From assembly GCA_038496445.1 (NCBI GenBank), contig JALMLS010000303.1, forward strand, positions 1-64,000: a stretch of 64,000 nucleotides of DNA. Reading direction: 5' to 3'. The first letter of the stretch is position 1; every line of letters begins with the position of its first letter. Positions 11,110 through 23,390 of the stretch are shown in pieces. A program made the translations under genes and the position numbers. The stretch comes from Trichosphaerium sp. ATCC 40318 (Eukaryota; Discosea; Flabellinia; Trichosidae). The notes beneath the pieces are model-generated. The model searched no databases, was not told where the DNA came from, and saw only the letters and a program-made list of their open reading frames with translations.

Positions 11110-14100
11110 ATGTGGAAACCATGGCTAGCTACTGCTACAGCTGTTACAGGTGGCGCCTATTTACTTTACAGCTTAACAAGGGCGAAACAAATAGTATACA
11201 GTCGAAAGCATTCTAGTTACGCCTTGAGTGAGTCGTACGACTTTATTGTCGTAGGCGCCGGTGCAGGTGGGTGTGCTGTAGCTTCCAAACTAGCAACAGC
11301 ACGAAAGTAAGTACATGACATAAAACGTGACGCCTGTAAACATGTTGTATCTTCGTTTGAGCGAAAAACTAATTTAAACGCTTGAAATTTTTTTTTGGTC
11401 TGTAAAGCCCACTGATAGCGTATATCATAGCGCCAGAATTTTGTTTTTCGAATATCATAAACGGGAAATCGTTTAAAACCGTGAACTTTTTTTTGTTTTT
11501 CATTCGGTTTTTTTCTTGACCTCAGTCACGTGTTTTTTAGGGATTCTGGTGAATTCTTTACTGTGTTACTTATCGAAGCTGGACCAGAACTTCATAATGA
11601 CAAACGTACTAAACAAGATTATAAGTATTGGACAGGGCTTTTCAATACAGGTTCGCTCTAATGAACAAGAACAGTATTTTTTATTTACATCTTTCTTTTG
11701 TTTCTTATTGTATTTTTAGATCTTGACTGGTGTTACTACTATGAACGTCAAAAGGGTTTAAACAATCGCTATATACCAGCCACTCGGTAGGTTGTTACAG
11801 AGATGGCTCTGAATTGGAGCATGCGCTTGTTGTTTGATGGTTAACTTTTTTGTTTGATAGAGGTAAGAGTACTGGTGGAAGTACGGCTGTGAATGCTTGC
11901 ATGTGGGTTCTTGGACATCAAGATGATTACGATAACTGGGAGAGACTTGGAGCTAAAGGTTGGAACTGGGAAACACTTAGACCTTATTTTAAAGCGCTAG
12001 AAGTACGAACAATCGGAACTTAAAACTGTTTTTCTTTTATCTCTTTTTTATTGCAACTTGTTTACGTTCGAGTCTTACTCTCTGATTATTATTAAGAGCT
12101 TCCCAGAAGGAGATCCTGAGTGTAGAGGCACGCGAATATATTTATAGCATCTGCTTAACATATTATTCGCTTACAAGTACAACCCTAGGTTCTGATGGTC
12201 CCATCAAAATTGCTGAGTCCGCGAAAAACACGAATATTGTTACTGATTGGGTTGAAGCTATGGGTAAGCTCGGATTAAATACTGAAGGTGACTACAACGA
12301 TGGCGAAAATAGAGGAGTTTATGTTACTCAGGTTAGCAGTGTTTAAAACTGTATACAATGATATAGTAGCTCATGCAAAGTGTAGCAAAACGTTGGTGGA
12401 AAGAAGAGAAACGACGCTTTTTCAAGTTTGATTGAGCCACTTCTTGAAAGTAAGTACCTACAACCATAATTTCTTCATGACTATCTTTGCCAAACATGCA
12501 ATGACATCGCGCATTGAAAATATGTTGGATATTCGCCTAGAGACAACAAATCGATACTGTTGTCATGTTTTTTTTGTTGTTAACATTTTTTCTTAGCGCA
12601 TTCCAATTTGACCGTTGTCAGTTGTGCTACTACCCATAGAGTATTATTTGAAGGTAAGGAAGCTACAGCTGTTCAGTTTTATTCGGATGGAAAGATGCAC
12701 ACTATTACAGCTTCGAAGGAAATCATCTTGAGTGGTGCGCCATCCACTTCTTATGAACCGACAAGAAAAACAAAGTATAATTTTTACTTAGCTGGGGCTA
12801 TTGGAAGCCCTCAAATCCTTATGCATTCAGGCATAGGAAATTCTAAAAACCTTAAAAAATATGGTGTCAAGGTCATTGTAGACAACCCAGCTGTTGGTAC
12901 GCTGAAGTTTTCTTACTTTTTTCTGTTTCTTTGGTCTTTTTTTATAAACACACATGCACAAAACATGGCTTCAACTTATTACACATTGTTGTGCTTTACA
13001 TGCACAATAAACAAAAATCGTGTCTACTCAAAGCGTGTATAATGGCAAACAGTTATTTCCTTGCTACTCTGTTTGATGTTGGTATTTTATGTTTTTGGTT
13101 CTTTTGTGGATTACTGGATATTGACACTTTGTTTTAGGTTCGAATTTCATGGATCATATTGGTGTTTCCATAGGATTGAAACTGAAAGAAGATGCACCAA
13201 CTGAAAATCTAGGTGCTGGCCTTTCTGGTACAGGATTTGGGGACTCAACATGGAGAAAAGAAAATGAAACAATTGGTGGCCCTGATATACAATATATACT
13301 CGGTGTTGGCCCTGTTCTAGAATCTTTTATGAATGCACTCTTAATAACAAAGTTCCTACCTTTTTATCCTCCAGGGACATTAACAGGTAAGCACACCTAT
13401 TCTTCTTTATGTTTTTGGCACGTGATTCTGAGTTTTTTCTTGTTCTCTTGTCGTTTACAAATTATTTTAAATGCGATGCAAGTTCTTGTGCTCCAGCGGG
13501 GCTTAAAAAGTTGAAAGATGAGCAAGGTTTTTGTTCCTTCTTGATTGTTTTATTAGGGAATCTCTTTCACTACCTCATGGGTTGCTTGAATGGTATTGGT
13601 ACGCAGTACTTTTGTTCTCTTTGGCTCATTGCTCACTTTATTTGTTTACCAAAGGCAAGGCTGGTGGCTCAATGCACAGTGAAGCAAAAAAGCTATTGAT
13701 ACTCGCAGCGTTATTAAACCATCCATCAGGTATGTATTTTGTATTATTTCTTTCGTCTTGTAAAGCAATGGCGTATACCTTTTTTTTATTGATAAAACTG
13801 TGAAGTAAGGAGTCGTGTTTTAAGGATCTTTACCAACTAAAAGCATCCGGGTAACACCTTTGTTAAGGAAAGGGATCTATGGAATTAAAGTCAAGTGACC
13901 CGACAGTTCCATTAAAGATAAACGCGAACATGGCACAAGAAGAAGGTAAAAAAAACCCCAACTCAAACTCATTCCATTTTTATTCTTACTTTCCTGCCTT
14001 TCTTTAGACATTGCCAGGCTTGTTGAAGCTTTAAAACTTCAGCTAAAAGCGTCTAAGACTGAACCACTCTCAAAGTATATTGACACAATATTGGAGCCTG

Positions 14101-14494
14101 CAGAAGACAAACTTGAATACCACGTTAGGTGAGCCTTTTTTTCAATAAAGAAAAGCTGTTGTTTAACTTTTTTTACCAATCAACAGGCAAACTGGTTACG
14201 GGATTTGGCATGGTGCTGGTACATGTACGACTAAACATCAATATGTATCTATTCCTGATAATAAAATATAGGTAAAATGGGTGAAGCTGATGATGCTGTG
14301 GTGGATTCAAAACTCAGAGTCAAGGTAATGTTTTAGTTTGTTGATTACTTTTCTCATTGTTTTGTAAGCACGTATCTGGTTTACGTGTTATGGATGCATC
14401 GTGTATGCCTTATATTACAAGTGGTAATACACAAGTACCTTCTTACTTGATAGGATCACGTGGTGCAGATTTATTACTTGAAGATTATAAGTAA
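11110..14494 (+). CDS. GMC-family FAD-dependent oxidoreductase, membrane anchored
   Basis: A multi-exon gene. The protein starts MWKPWLATATAVTGGAYLLY, a probable signal anchor, then DFIVVGAGAGGCAVASKL, the FAD-binding Rossmann motif. Later exons give GKSTGGSTAVNACMWVLG (GMC signature 1), GAIGSPQILMHSGIG (signature 2), VGSNFMDHIGVS, then YGIWHGAGTCKMG with the probable catalytic His, and LRVMDASCMPYITSGNTQVP, the conserved C-terminal block. The reading across the introns is exact: for example the GTC/KMG junction spans a 47-base intron starting GTACGAC (about 14226-14272). Members oxidise alcohols such as choline, glucose or long-chain alcohols; the substrate cannot be read from sequence. The stop is at 14492. 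It converges on the TRAP1 gene. Confidence 0.9.
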
Positions 14495-15190
14495 AAAACA
14501 GAGCTTAGTTAATGTAGCTTGAATACAAATGAAAAAAAGAACCAATAATCCTTTTGTTTGTGTATACCATTCGACCACTACCTTCCAATGAGTTTATAGA
14601 GGTGTCATGTTGTAGTTGACACGTACAATTTGTGTCTGCGTGGTGAGAAAAAGTGCTACTAATCTATCGAATTTGTTAGAGACAAAAATTGGCGGAGCTG
14701 AGTGAAGAGCTTGCATTCAGCTCATCCAGATTTTGGAACTGACGATATCCGAATTTGTCACACTGACGATGATGTACGATGTCTGTTATTGCACCATTTA
14801 ATTGTTGAATAAATAACAGATAAAGGCATTGACAGGTATATGAAATCACTTATACATGTGATAGAAAGCATTACACGCCATCAAAGTGTTTAGTTATAAA
14901 CACATGAGAATAAATAACATTGAACAATTTTTTTTTTGGGAGCCATCCAAATATTTTTATTTTATTTTAATACGTTTTACTGACCCAAAAAACGTGACTC
15001 CGGTCAGTATCACACGTACCATATACATATACGTGTGAATAAAAAAATTACCAAGAAAAAAACCTCAACCAACCAAGATTCCAACCCAAAAGGAAGGGAG
15101 TACAAGGCATGGAAGATGAAAGTTCTTTTTTGATATTTTTTTTTTGTTTGTTTTTTTTTTTCAAAATTTTGAAGAAGAGACGATTGGAAT
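14495..15190. other. Convergent intergenic region (3' ends of two genes)
   Basis: Lies between the stop of the GMC gene and the stop of TRAP1. It contains AATAAATAA-like words near 14810 and 14910 and long T runs near 15130-15165. No coding sequence was seen. Confidence 0.5.
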
Positions 15191-18100
15191 CTAATCAGAT
15201 TTTGTCTCAGTCTCCTTCTTGGCTTCAGTGTTCTCTTCTACCTTTTCAATATCAACTTTTTCTGCTTTTACTTCTGGTGCAGGATCAGCTTTTTCTGCTT
15301 TTGCTTCTGGAGCAATAGAAGCACCAGCATTTGCAGATTTAAGTGCGATTTCCATCAATCTATTGATACGAGGAATCATAGGTCTGGAGTCATCCAATAG
15401 ACCAGCTTGCACGAGAGCATTATCCATAACCTATAACACAATGAGTACTTTAAGGAGACAAAAGAGAATCAAAGACGAAAGATGGAAAATAGAAGAAGAA
15501 AAGCCAAAACGATCAAAACTATTTTTTTGTTTTGTTTTGACTTTCTTCTTGTCCTCGTTTTGTTTTGAGGCTATTATGTTATTTGTTTGTTATATCCTTG
15601 CTACGTACTTGGTGGGCAACTTCTGATGCGAGATCAGCGTCTGACTTTCTGAGGCTGTTGAGGTTGGTGATGATAGGGTGACGTGGGTTAATTTGAAGTT
15701 GTTGTTTTGGTAGTTTTGGGATTCTTTGTTGATCTACCATACGCATCATACGTCTGAAAGAAGCAGATTCGTGATCAATAACAATAGCTGGTGTAGAGCT
15801 CAATCTGAATGTTTTCTAAACGAAAAAATAAGACACAAATAAAGAACAACAAAGAGACGAAGAGTCCAGGAAGCAAAAAAAAAAACAAAAAAAAACGAGT
15901 CTCCGATGAAGAAACTTGCGCTTTTTTCGTTGAGTGGGTTGACGACGGTTTAAGAGACGTACTGTTACTGTGGTGATTCTCTCATCAAGAGTATCCTTCA
16001 TCCATCTTGACAAACTCTTGAATTCTTCATCATCAAGTTCAAGGGTAGCATCTACGGTATCTTCTTTACCCTAAATCGAAAAAAACGTGTCAGCACTCAA
16101 GTTTCAATCTTGGACGAATTTCTCAACAAGATAGAGACGTACAGCTGCTTCAGCGGCTTCCTTTCCTTTAGCGCCAACATTTTGTGCAGTTTCGGCAGCA
16201 GAACCAGATTCAATAGTACTAAAGAAAACAAATCAATAAAAAATGAAAAAAAAATAAAACACGTGAAAAAAAATTAAAGAACTGTACAAACTTTTTGAGT
16301 GAGTCAGTCACTTACGCTGGTTTCATGCCCTTGTATTCGGTCAAGTTGTTCATGACAAAGTCATCCATACCAGTGTATAAGAACAATACCTATAAAACAC
16401 TATATAAGCAAACAATAGAGGTAAAAACGAACAACAAACAACAAACCAAAAAACAAAAAAAACAAAAAAAAAAATTGTCTTGTAGCTCTTACCTCAACAC
16501 CATATTCTTTAAATGTCTCAAAGTATGGTGATGACTCAGCATCAGAACGGTTAGGTACAACCAAGAAGAAGATATCTTTTTGGTCCTTCTTCATTCTGCT
16601 GACGTAAGCGTCAAGTGATGTCAATGTACCAGCAGGTTCAGCTGAACTCTCCATACGCAACAAAGCAGCCAATTCTTCCTTCCATTTAAAGTCGGTACAG
16701 ATACCTTCACGCAAGAAGTTTCCGAACTCTCCGAACCATTTAAGGTATCTCTCTTCGTTCTTCTTAGCTTCATCACCAAGGAACTTAAGAATACGTCTTG
16801 TCAATACAGAAGCAAGACGTTTAATGACAGCTGACTCTTGAATAAATTCACGAGACAAATTCAAGTCAATATCTTCGGAATCAACAACACCTTTAAAAAA
16901 CAACATTAGAATACGAATGAAACCCATTGTTGCCCATAATAATAAGAAATCATACGGACTACAAAAAACTTCGCCCAAAAGAAGAGAAAGAAGAAAAAAA
17001 AACAGCGCAAAAAACAAAGTCATAAAAAAGTCTCCGATAGTCTTGACTAACGTTCGTTTTTCGTTTGTCGTTTTGTTGACGGATTTCTTCATTAGATTAT
17101 AATGTTATGCTATGACGTACCCTTTACGAAACGTAGCCAGTCAGGCAATAGTCCCTTACACTTTTGTTGAATAAGAACCTTTCTTGAGTATAGAGATACA
17201 CCAGTCTCCATCTTACCCATACCGTATTTCTCCATATGTTGTTCTGGGAAATAAAACAATGAACGGATTTGAAGAGGTGAATCAATTTCAAAGTGGAAGT
17301 AGAATGCAGGTGTGTCGTAAGCCTATACAGACATACTTTAGTAAGAGAGAACACAATGAGATAGTTGTTTAAGCGAAAATCGTAAAAGTTTGTGAAAGGT
17401 TGAACACGTACATGAGCGATAAACTTGTAAAAGTCTTTGTGTTGCTCTTCTGTTACTTGTTTTGGGTTCATTAACCATAGAGCTTGTACAGTGTTTACTG
17501 TTTGTCCGTTTACGGTGATAGGGAATCCAACAAAGTTAGAGTACTTTTTGATAACCTCTAAAGAAAGAAAACAAAGGTAAGAACCAAGGAAGGAGAGCAA
17601 GACTGACTGAAAAAAAAAAAAGAGAAAATTCTCTTTTCTCGTTCTCTTTTGCTTTTCTTTTTTCTATCTTCTCCTTGTTGTTATTGTACTCAGTCAGTAA
17701 CGTAGATATCGACACGGCATCAATTCCGTCCGCCCGTTCGCAATGCATCATAGTACGCAGACAACAAGGAGAAGAAAGCAAAAAAAATACAAAGAAGAAG
17801 AAAAAGAGGTCATCCAAAATAACCGTATTTTTTCAAAGCCTAAAAACCATTTCGTACCTTCGACAGATTGCTTCTTTGAGAATTCAGCACAGTTTGGTCG
17901 TAGTTTTACAATAATCTTGGTACCACGTGTGACACCATCAGCTTCAGCAATTGTGTATTCTCCAGAACTAAAAAGGAACAAAGATAAGCACTCACATTAC
18001 ATTTAAACCAAAATAGGCGCGAATAAAGTTAAAAGGCAACTCATAGAAAACCGGAAGAAAATTGCAAAAAAAAAAGTTTCGGTTTGTTTTTGGAAAGAGC

Positions 18101-19312
18101 TTTGGGTATTGAGCGTTGCTTTCGCTATTGCTGCGTTTATACGTACCCATCTGATCTCCAGAAGTATCCTTTAGAGCCAGGGTCTGCGCTCTTTGTGTAT
18201 ACACGTACTTCTTCACCAGCCATAAAAGCTGAGTAGAAACCGACACCGAATTGACCAATGAGGTTAGATGTTTCGTTTGATTCAACGGCTTTTAGGAACT
18301 CTGCGGTACCAGAGTGTCCAATTTTACCAAGATTTTCAACCAACTCATCGTGAGTCATACCAACACCGGTATCCTAGTAGTAGCGTTAACAAAAGCCTAA
18401 AATTTACGCTCTAAGAAAAGGAAGAAATAAAACCGTTGGTGGCGATTTTATAAACGCTTTTTAGTCTTAAAGAATGCGCTTGGTTGTACATACTTGGATG
18501 GTGAAGGTTGTGGTTGTTGGATCGACGGAGATGGCGACTTTGAGTTCAACATCTGGGTCACTGATTTCTTGGCCGATTAATTGTCTTTGACGGACTTTTT
18601 CGAGGGCATCAGAACCGTTTGAGGTCAATTCACGAATGAAAATCTAAAAAACATGTGTTAGCGTGTACAAGAGTTTGTTGTATGCATAGGCTCGCATGAA
18701 AATTGCTACAAGCGCAAAACGATGTTTTTAAAAAACTTTTGGCGCAAAAAACATTTAAGTAGGTGCTATAGGCGTACCTCACGCTCAGAGTATAGAGAAC
18801 GGGCTACAATATCCAAAATTTTACGGGTCTCAGCTTTGAATTCAGACTTCTTGGCTTCGCCTGTGACTGTTTCTGTCTCTTCAATGAGTACATCAGCAGG
18901 TTTGTCTTCAGTAGCGGCGCTGCCTTCAGCTGCTGGTACTTCTGGTTGAGCATCAGTTCCAGTAGGAGACGGAATATCAGTTTCAGGGGTCTCTGGGGTT
19001 TCTGGGGTCTCTTTAACTTCTTTAAAGTCGGAATAATGCTAAAACTCATTAAGAAAGAGTTGAGAACATGCAACTATGCGTAATACGCGGTGTAAACAGA
19101 AAGGTTTCACTTACCCTGTAAAGTGAAGGTTTTTGCCAAGCGAATACTGGAGCTGTAATGTTATTTACACGAGTAGCTGTAAACGATGGTGCGTTTGTTA
19201 ATACAGAAACATCGCGTTCTTGTGCGCGAATGGTGCGAGCCTTTCTTGTGTTAACTTGGGTTGTATTACGGACTGAAGCCGCGCGTAGAGAACAACGAAC
19301 ACGAGAGAGCAT
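15191..19312 (-). CDS. TRAP1: Mitochondrial Hsp90 chaperone (TRAP1)
   Basis: Reads on the minus strand through about ten exons. Start chosen at 19312 because [16 protein letters not shown] is an Arg/Ser-rich mitochondrial presequence. The ATPase domain follows with [14 protein letters not shown] (catalytic Glu and nucleotide-binding Asn), DTGVGM and [13 protein letters not shown]. Middle-domain blocks are [40 protein letters not shown]-type sequence and [16 protein letters not shown]. The C-terminal dimer block is [14 protein letters not shown] then [20 protein letters not shown]. The order and wording match TRAP1 rather than cytosolic or ER Hsp90. Two features are unusual: a Glu/Pro/Thr-rich linker (about 18850-19040) between presequence and ATPase domain, and an acidic Ala/Glu/Lys tail of about 45 residues after the usual end. 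Several introns start GTACGT (for example near 16141, 17119, 18147). Confidence 0.93.
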
Positions 19313-19357
19313 TGTGAGTTCAGAGTGACAGAAGCAAAAGGTTCGGGTCAAAAGGTT

Positions 19358-19468
19358 TCAAAAAAAATTTGTGTGCGATTTCCTCACAGTACTGTCGTAA
19401 GCATATTTAGCGGCTGCCTTGGTGTTTTCTAACGCTAAGATACCAAACACAGCAGTATAGAGTTGCAT
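19358..19468 (-). CDS. Possible 36-residue small protein or upstream ORF of TRAP1
   Basis: A short minus-strand frame from ATG 19468 to TGA 19358 lies 45 bases upstream of the TRAP1 start and inside the 230-base divergent promoter region. It encodes MQLYTAVFGILALENTKAAA followed by KYAYDSTVRK. The composition looks coding-like and the N-terminus is amphipathic, but no family was recognised. It could be a small mitochondrial protein, the first exon of one, or a regulatory upstream ORF in the TRAP1 leader. Confidence 0.3.
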   Translation of the reverse strand: MQLYTAVFGILALENTKAAAKYAYDSTVRKSHTNFF

Positions 19469-19544
19469 TTGTTTTTTAAACTTGACTTTTGGCGATTTTT
19501 AGCATTCAGAACCAACGCTATTTTCGAACACCACAATACCTCAC

Positions 19545-22500
19545 ATGGCAGACGGTGACTTCTCTGTACGATTACGTTTAACTAGTAGGTAATCATTGTC
19601 TGTTATAGTTAATGCCCGCGTGGATGCGCAAACAGAGTGCTTCTACGCCAAAGCCGCCACCTGCAGTTGCTACCAAGACTCCGCAACGTGTTTCTGTACG
19701 ATTTTAATTTAGCTTCAACAACCGTTCTCTGTACTGTTATAGCAGGCTTTATAGAGTTTTTGACGTTTTAGTCACTAATAAACCCAAGCGCCGTCAATAT
19801 AACGGACCCTACACAAACAATTATGGCTCTCGAGGATCTCGCGGTAATCAACAAGGCGAACATAACCGGCAAGCTAGAATTTTATAAAAAGCTTATTTTC
19901 GAGCGTATAAATTGCAAAAACGAGCATACGAGTCCTATTTAACGATTTTAAACGAAAAACCTATTTTTTTAACCATGACAAATAAAAACTAACAAAAAAG
20001 CAGTCACGATCGCTTCGCTTCTGATACTGTTGCTCCTCTAAAAGAAATTCCGACTGATATAAGCCAAAAAGTCTATACAAAAGAATTTATGCTATCAATA
20101 GTTCAAGTGCGTCAAAATAAAATGCAAAGAAGCATCTTTTCACGTCAAAAGAATAAAATTTTATAATTCCTCAACCGAAAAAGCGTCATTTTACTTTTCG
20201 CAAAAAATTCTTATTTAAAATATCGCTTCAAGACGCTTTTACTGTCTTGATATTCCTTTCAAGACTCTTCCAATATCTTTACTATTCTTACGCGTTATGC
20301 AGACAACGGCAGATTCCACTATAGATGGTAAATTAAATGATTTAAAGTCTTACGGTTTGTGGACTGATGGAGGCGTCTCTACAACTCAAAAGACCTTTGA
20401 AAGACCAAATAAAGCGCGAAATACTGGAAGACGAAAAGTACGCTGGAAACCAGAACCATTAAAGCTAACTCAGTGCATTTTATTTTAATTACTGTTCTTC
20501 TCAAACTATTTTTTTTGTTGATTGATCCTAACTTTGTGCGTGTAGCACACTGAAGATACAAAACATAGAAACTCGTTGTTACCAAAGAAAAAAGAACCTA
20601 TTGATATATTTGTATCACAGATACAATTGCACGTGCAAATTTTTCTTGGCTTGATATTAGTGAAATTCTTACTTTTTGTTTTTTTTTGTAGGTTGTTAAA
20701 TAAGCTAACTGTACAAAAATTTGATTCAATCTGCAATAAGCTCTCTACACAGTTTAAAAAAATAGATTCACCAGAGTTAATGGGTGCTTCTATAGACGTT
20801 TTATGCAAAAAAGCACGTTGGGAACCACAATACAGTGTAAGAAGTGAAGTTTTTTTTCTTGGCTTAATTTTGAAAACAAGCTTAACGTTTTATGTAGGCA
20901 TTGTACTCCCGTTTGTGTTCTATGCTTAATGATATATGCCCTTCATTTAAAGATGAGAAGACTAATAAACCTATCACTTGCAGACGAGTTCTATTAAATA
21001 GGTGCCAAGAAGTCTTTGAAACAACGTGCGTTTGATTACTGTTTGTACTTGTTTTTTTCTTACACCTGAATTGCAGATATCCTAAAGATCTTCATCCTGA
21101 CTCAGAAGAGTTTTCTAAAGCCCGACAGTACGCTTTGGGTAATATTGTATTTATAGCCGAACTATACAAGTCAACACTTATCCCATATCGAATTGTGGCA
21201 CATTGTATAAGTTTCTTGATAACTAGTGTGGAGAATTCAGTGTAAGTAGTTTTATTCTTTTTCTTTACACTTCAGTGTCATTTGAAGTTCACGTTACTGT
21301 TGGGTAATATGTATTTCTAAGCACGTATTTAAACGATTTTTCGCAAGATACGCTCAAGTGACATTGCGGCAACTTGCATTTGAAACTTCGTTTTTTAACT
21401 CTTTTGTGGTTTAGAGCGAGCAAAGAAAAGTCACTTGCTGAAGAATACACTGAAAAGTTATGTAAGTTTCTTACAGTTGCAGGAGAGGCATTAGATAAAG
21501 CAAAATCGACAGCTGTTGATGTGTATATTGAGAAAATGACAGAGTTCGAAAAATCGAGTGTACTTGGTTCTCGTATTAAATTTATGATTGCTGTACGTAT
21601 ACTTTTACACTGTAAAACGGTGTATCAGATTCTTTTTAATGCATACAGAGTATTTCGGTGATTATTGGCTAATTGTGCGTTTAGGATTTGAAAGATTTGC
21701 GAACAAGTAGCTGGAAGCCACGAATGGCTAGTGCAAAGGCTAAGCCGAGGCTTAACACAACAGATCAGGCATTGCGTGATCAAGCAGAGCAAGGTATGTT
21801 TTTAAACAATCTAATTGCTTCTATCAGCTGTAGTGTGGTTCGTTCAACGGCGAGAAGTACTAATGTAGTGTCTAGCAAGGATGAAAAAACAAGCATCAGA
21901 TGTTGTTGTAGATAATCAAACTGCTGAAAGACAAGTTGAAGATGCTTTGGAATTGATATTTCGTACGGGTTATTTTATGCGCTTTGAGTTGAAACAGCTT
22001 TGAATGAATGGGAATGTTTATTGTTTTTGTAGAGGAGTACTTTACTAGCCAAGATACAGATGAGTTGTGGTCTGCCATACAGGCACGTAAATACACGCTT
22101 AGCGTGACTTTTTTGCTTTGAAAGTTTGTTTTTTTTTGTCTGTCTTCGTGGTGTTTGAATTGATTGTTTAACTTTGTTTTATAGAGCTTGAATCCAAAAC
22201 CATTCACTATTGTCTATGCAGGCATCAACTACGCGTTAGATAAAAGTAGAATACCATTGACTAAGATGAACCATATATTTTTATTTCTCCGACAAAAAAA
22301 TTTCTTGGCTGTTGAAGACTTTCAAAAAGGGTAAACTTACTACGCGCTCATATTCTTTACTCTATTCTCCTTGTTGACTCTATAGATTACTTATATTTGA
22401 TTAGGTTTACGCATATCTTGAGCTTTACGGAAGATTACGTTGTTGACTTTGGTCAACGCTTTGATCGTGTTGTAGCTACTTTTATTGGCTATGCTATACA

Positions 22501-22621
22501 AAGTAATTGTTTACCACAGTCTATGCTTGAATCTACATTACTCTCTTGTAAAGGTGATACGCCTAGGAATTCTATTAGGGAATATGCTTTCATGGTTGTT
22601 CAAGGTCATGAAATTATGTAA
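19545..22621 (+). CDS. eIF4G-like translation initiation scaffold (MIF4G and MA3 domains)
   Basis: A many-exon plus-strand gene divergent from TRAP1. Early exons encode a basic RGG-like stretch (RRQYNGPYTNNYGSRGSRG, near 19795-19860). Then VYTKEFMLSIVQ (about 20070-20105) resembles the eIF4E-binding motif YxxxxL-hydrophobic, with Met in place of Leu. The MIF4G domain follows: LNKLTVQKFDSICNKLSTQF, CKKARWEPQYS, NRCQEVFETTYPKDL, GNIVFIAELYKSTLIPYRIV and SRIKFMIxDLKDLRTSSWKPR. After a short linker an MA3 domain (AERQVEDALELIFEEYFT, then FTHILSFTEDYVVDFGQRF) runs to the stop at 22619. The protein would recruit eIF4A and bridge cap and ribosome. The start is uncertain because the first exons are tiny; ATG 19545 is followed by a GTACGATT donor. 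Confidence 0.8.
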
Positions 22622-23390
22622 TAAAAACTTTAAAAAAACCCGAAAATAGGATTGTAGGTTGAAATGAGGTTAACAGTCTATGTGAGTGTTGCGAAAAGCT
22701 GTATGAGGTTTGTTTTGCATACAACGAAATTAGGATTGCAAATCAATCGACAATGATGTTAAAGACTACCAGAAACTATGATTTAGTGGCTCAGCTCGCC
22801 TTGCCTTTTTAAGCCAAGACAGCTCGACTTTTCAGCTTGGCCAAGGCAACAAAAATGCGCTGCGTGTACGTGTTAATAGAGGTGGCAAATACCGGTCCGG
22901 TTTCAATATATCGGTTTTCGGTCAGTAACCCGTCCGCGATTTAGAACAGGACCAGTATTCATTCAGTGACTAACAATGTAAGTGGCTTTTTTTTTGAACC
23001 ACCAGCCACTTTATTTTGAATAAAAGTAGCCTGAAACTCCTTTTTATTACTTTGTGTGCGTAGAGAAACATATCAAGTGCATTACTTACGCGAAATAATA
23101 GTATCACGTGGGCACAATTTTTTTTCCCAGTGTGAGATACAAAGCATACATCTGCGACAAAAGCGCACTTCATAGACCCCGTATCACCAGCGCCCACAAA
23201 ATTATGAAGGCTCGGTGTTGCTAGTGGGTAGTCAAAGGGCGTAATCTGCAAAATTCCGCATGCGGAGATATAATATAACCTCACCCCTAACTGTGATTAA
23301 GTGTTATTATCACCCAGCTAAACGCTTTTAATCCCCTCAAGTTCTCCTTTTTGCAACATTTGCTCAACAAAAACTAACGGTGATCATACA
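22622..23390. other. Intergenic region with a possible transposon end
   Basis: No gene seen. Around 22880 the sequence AGAGGTGGCAAATACCGG resembles termini common in hAT-like elements, but no matching partner was found nearby. Bases 23368-23390 match 63762-63784 just upstream of the duplicated F-box gene, so the duplication includes some promoter. Confidence 0.35.

Noticed and set aside
15109-15626. Plus-strand frames opposite the 3' end of TRAP1
   Set aside because: They are antisense shadows of the TRAP1 coding exons.
22870-22945. GGTGGCAAATACCGGTCCGG as a transposon terminus
   Set aside because: Only one end is visible, with no inverted partner or target duplication nearby; mentioned as possible only.
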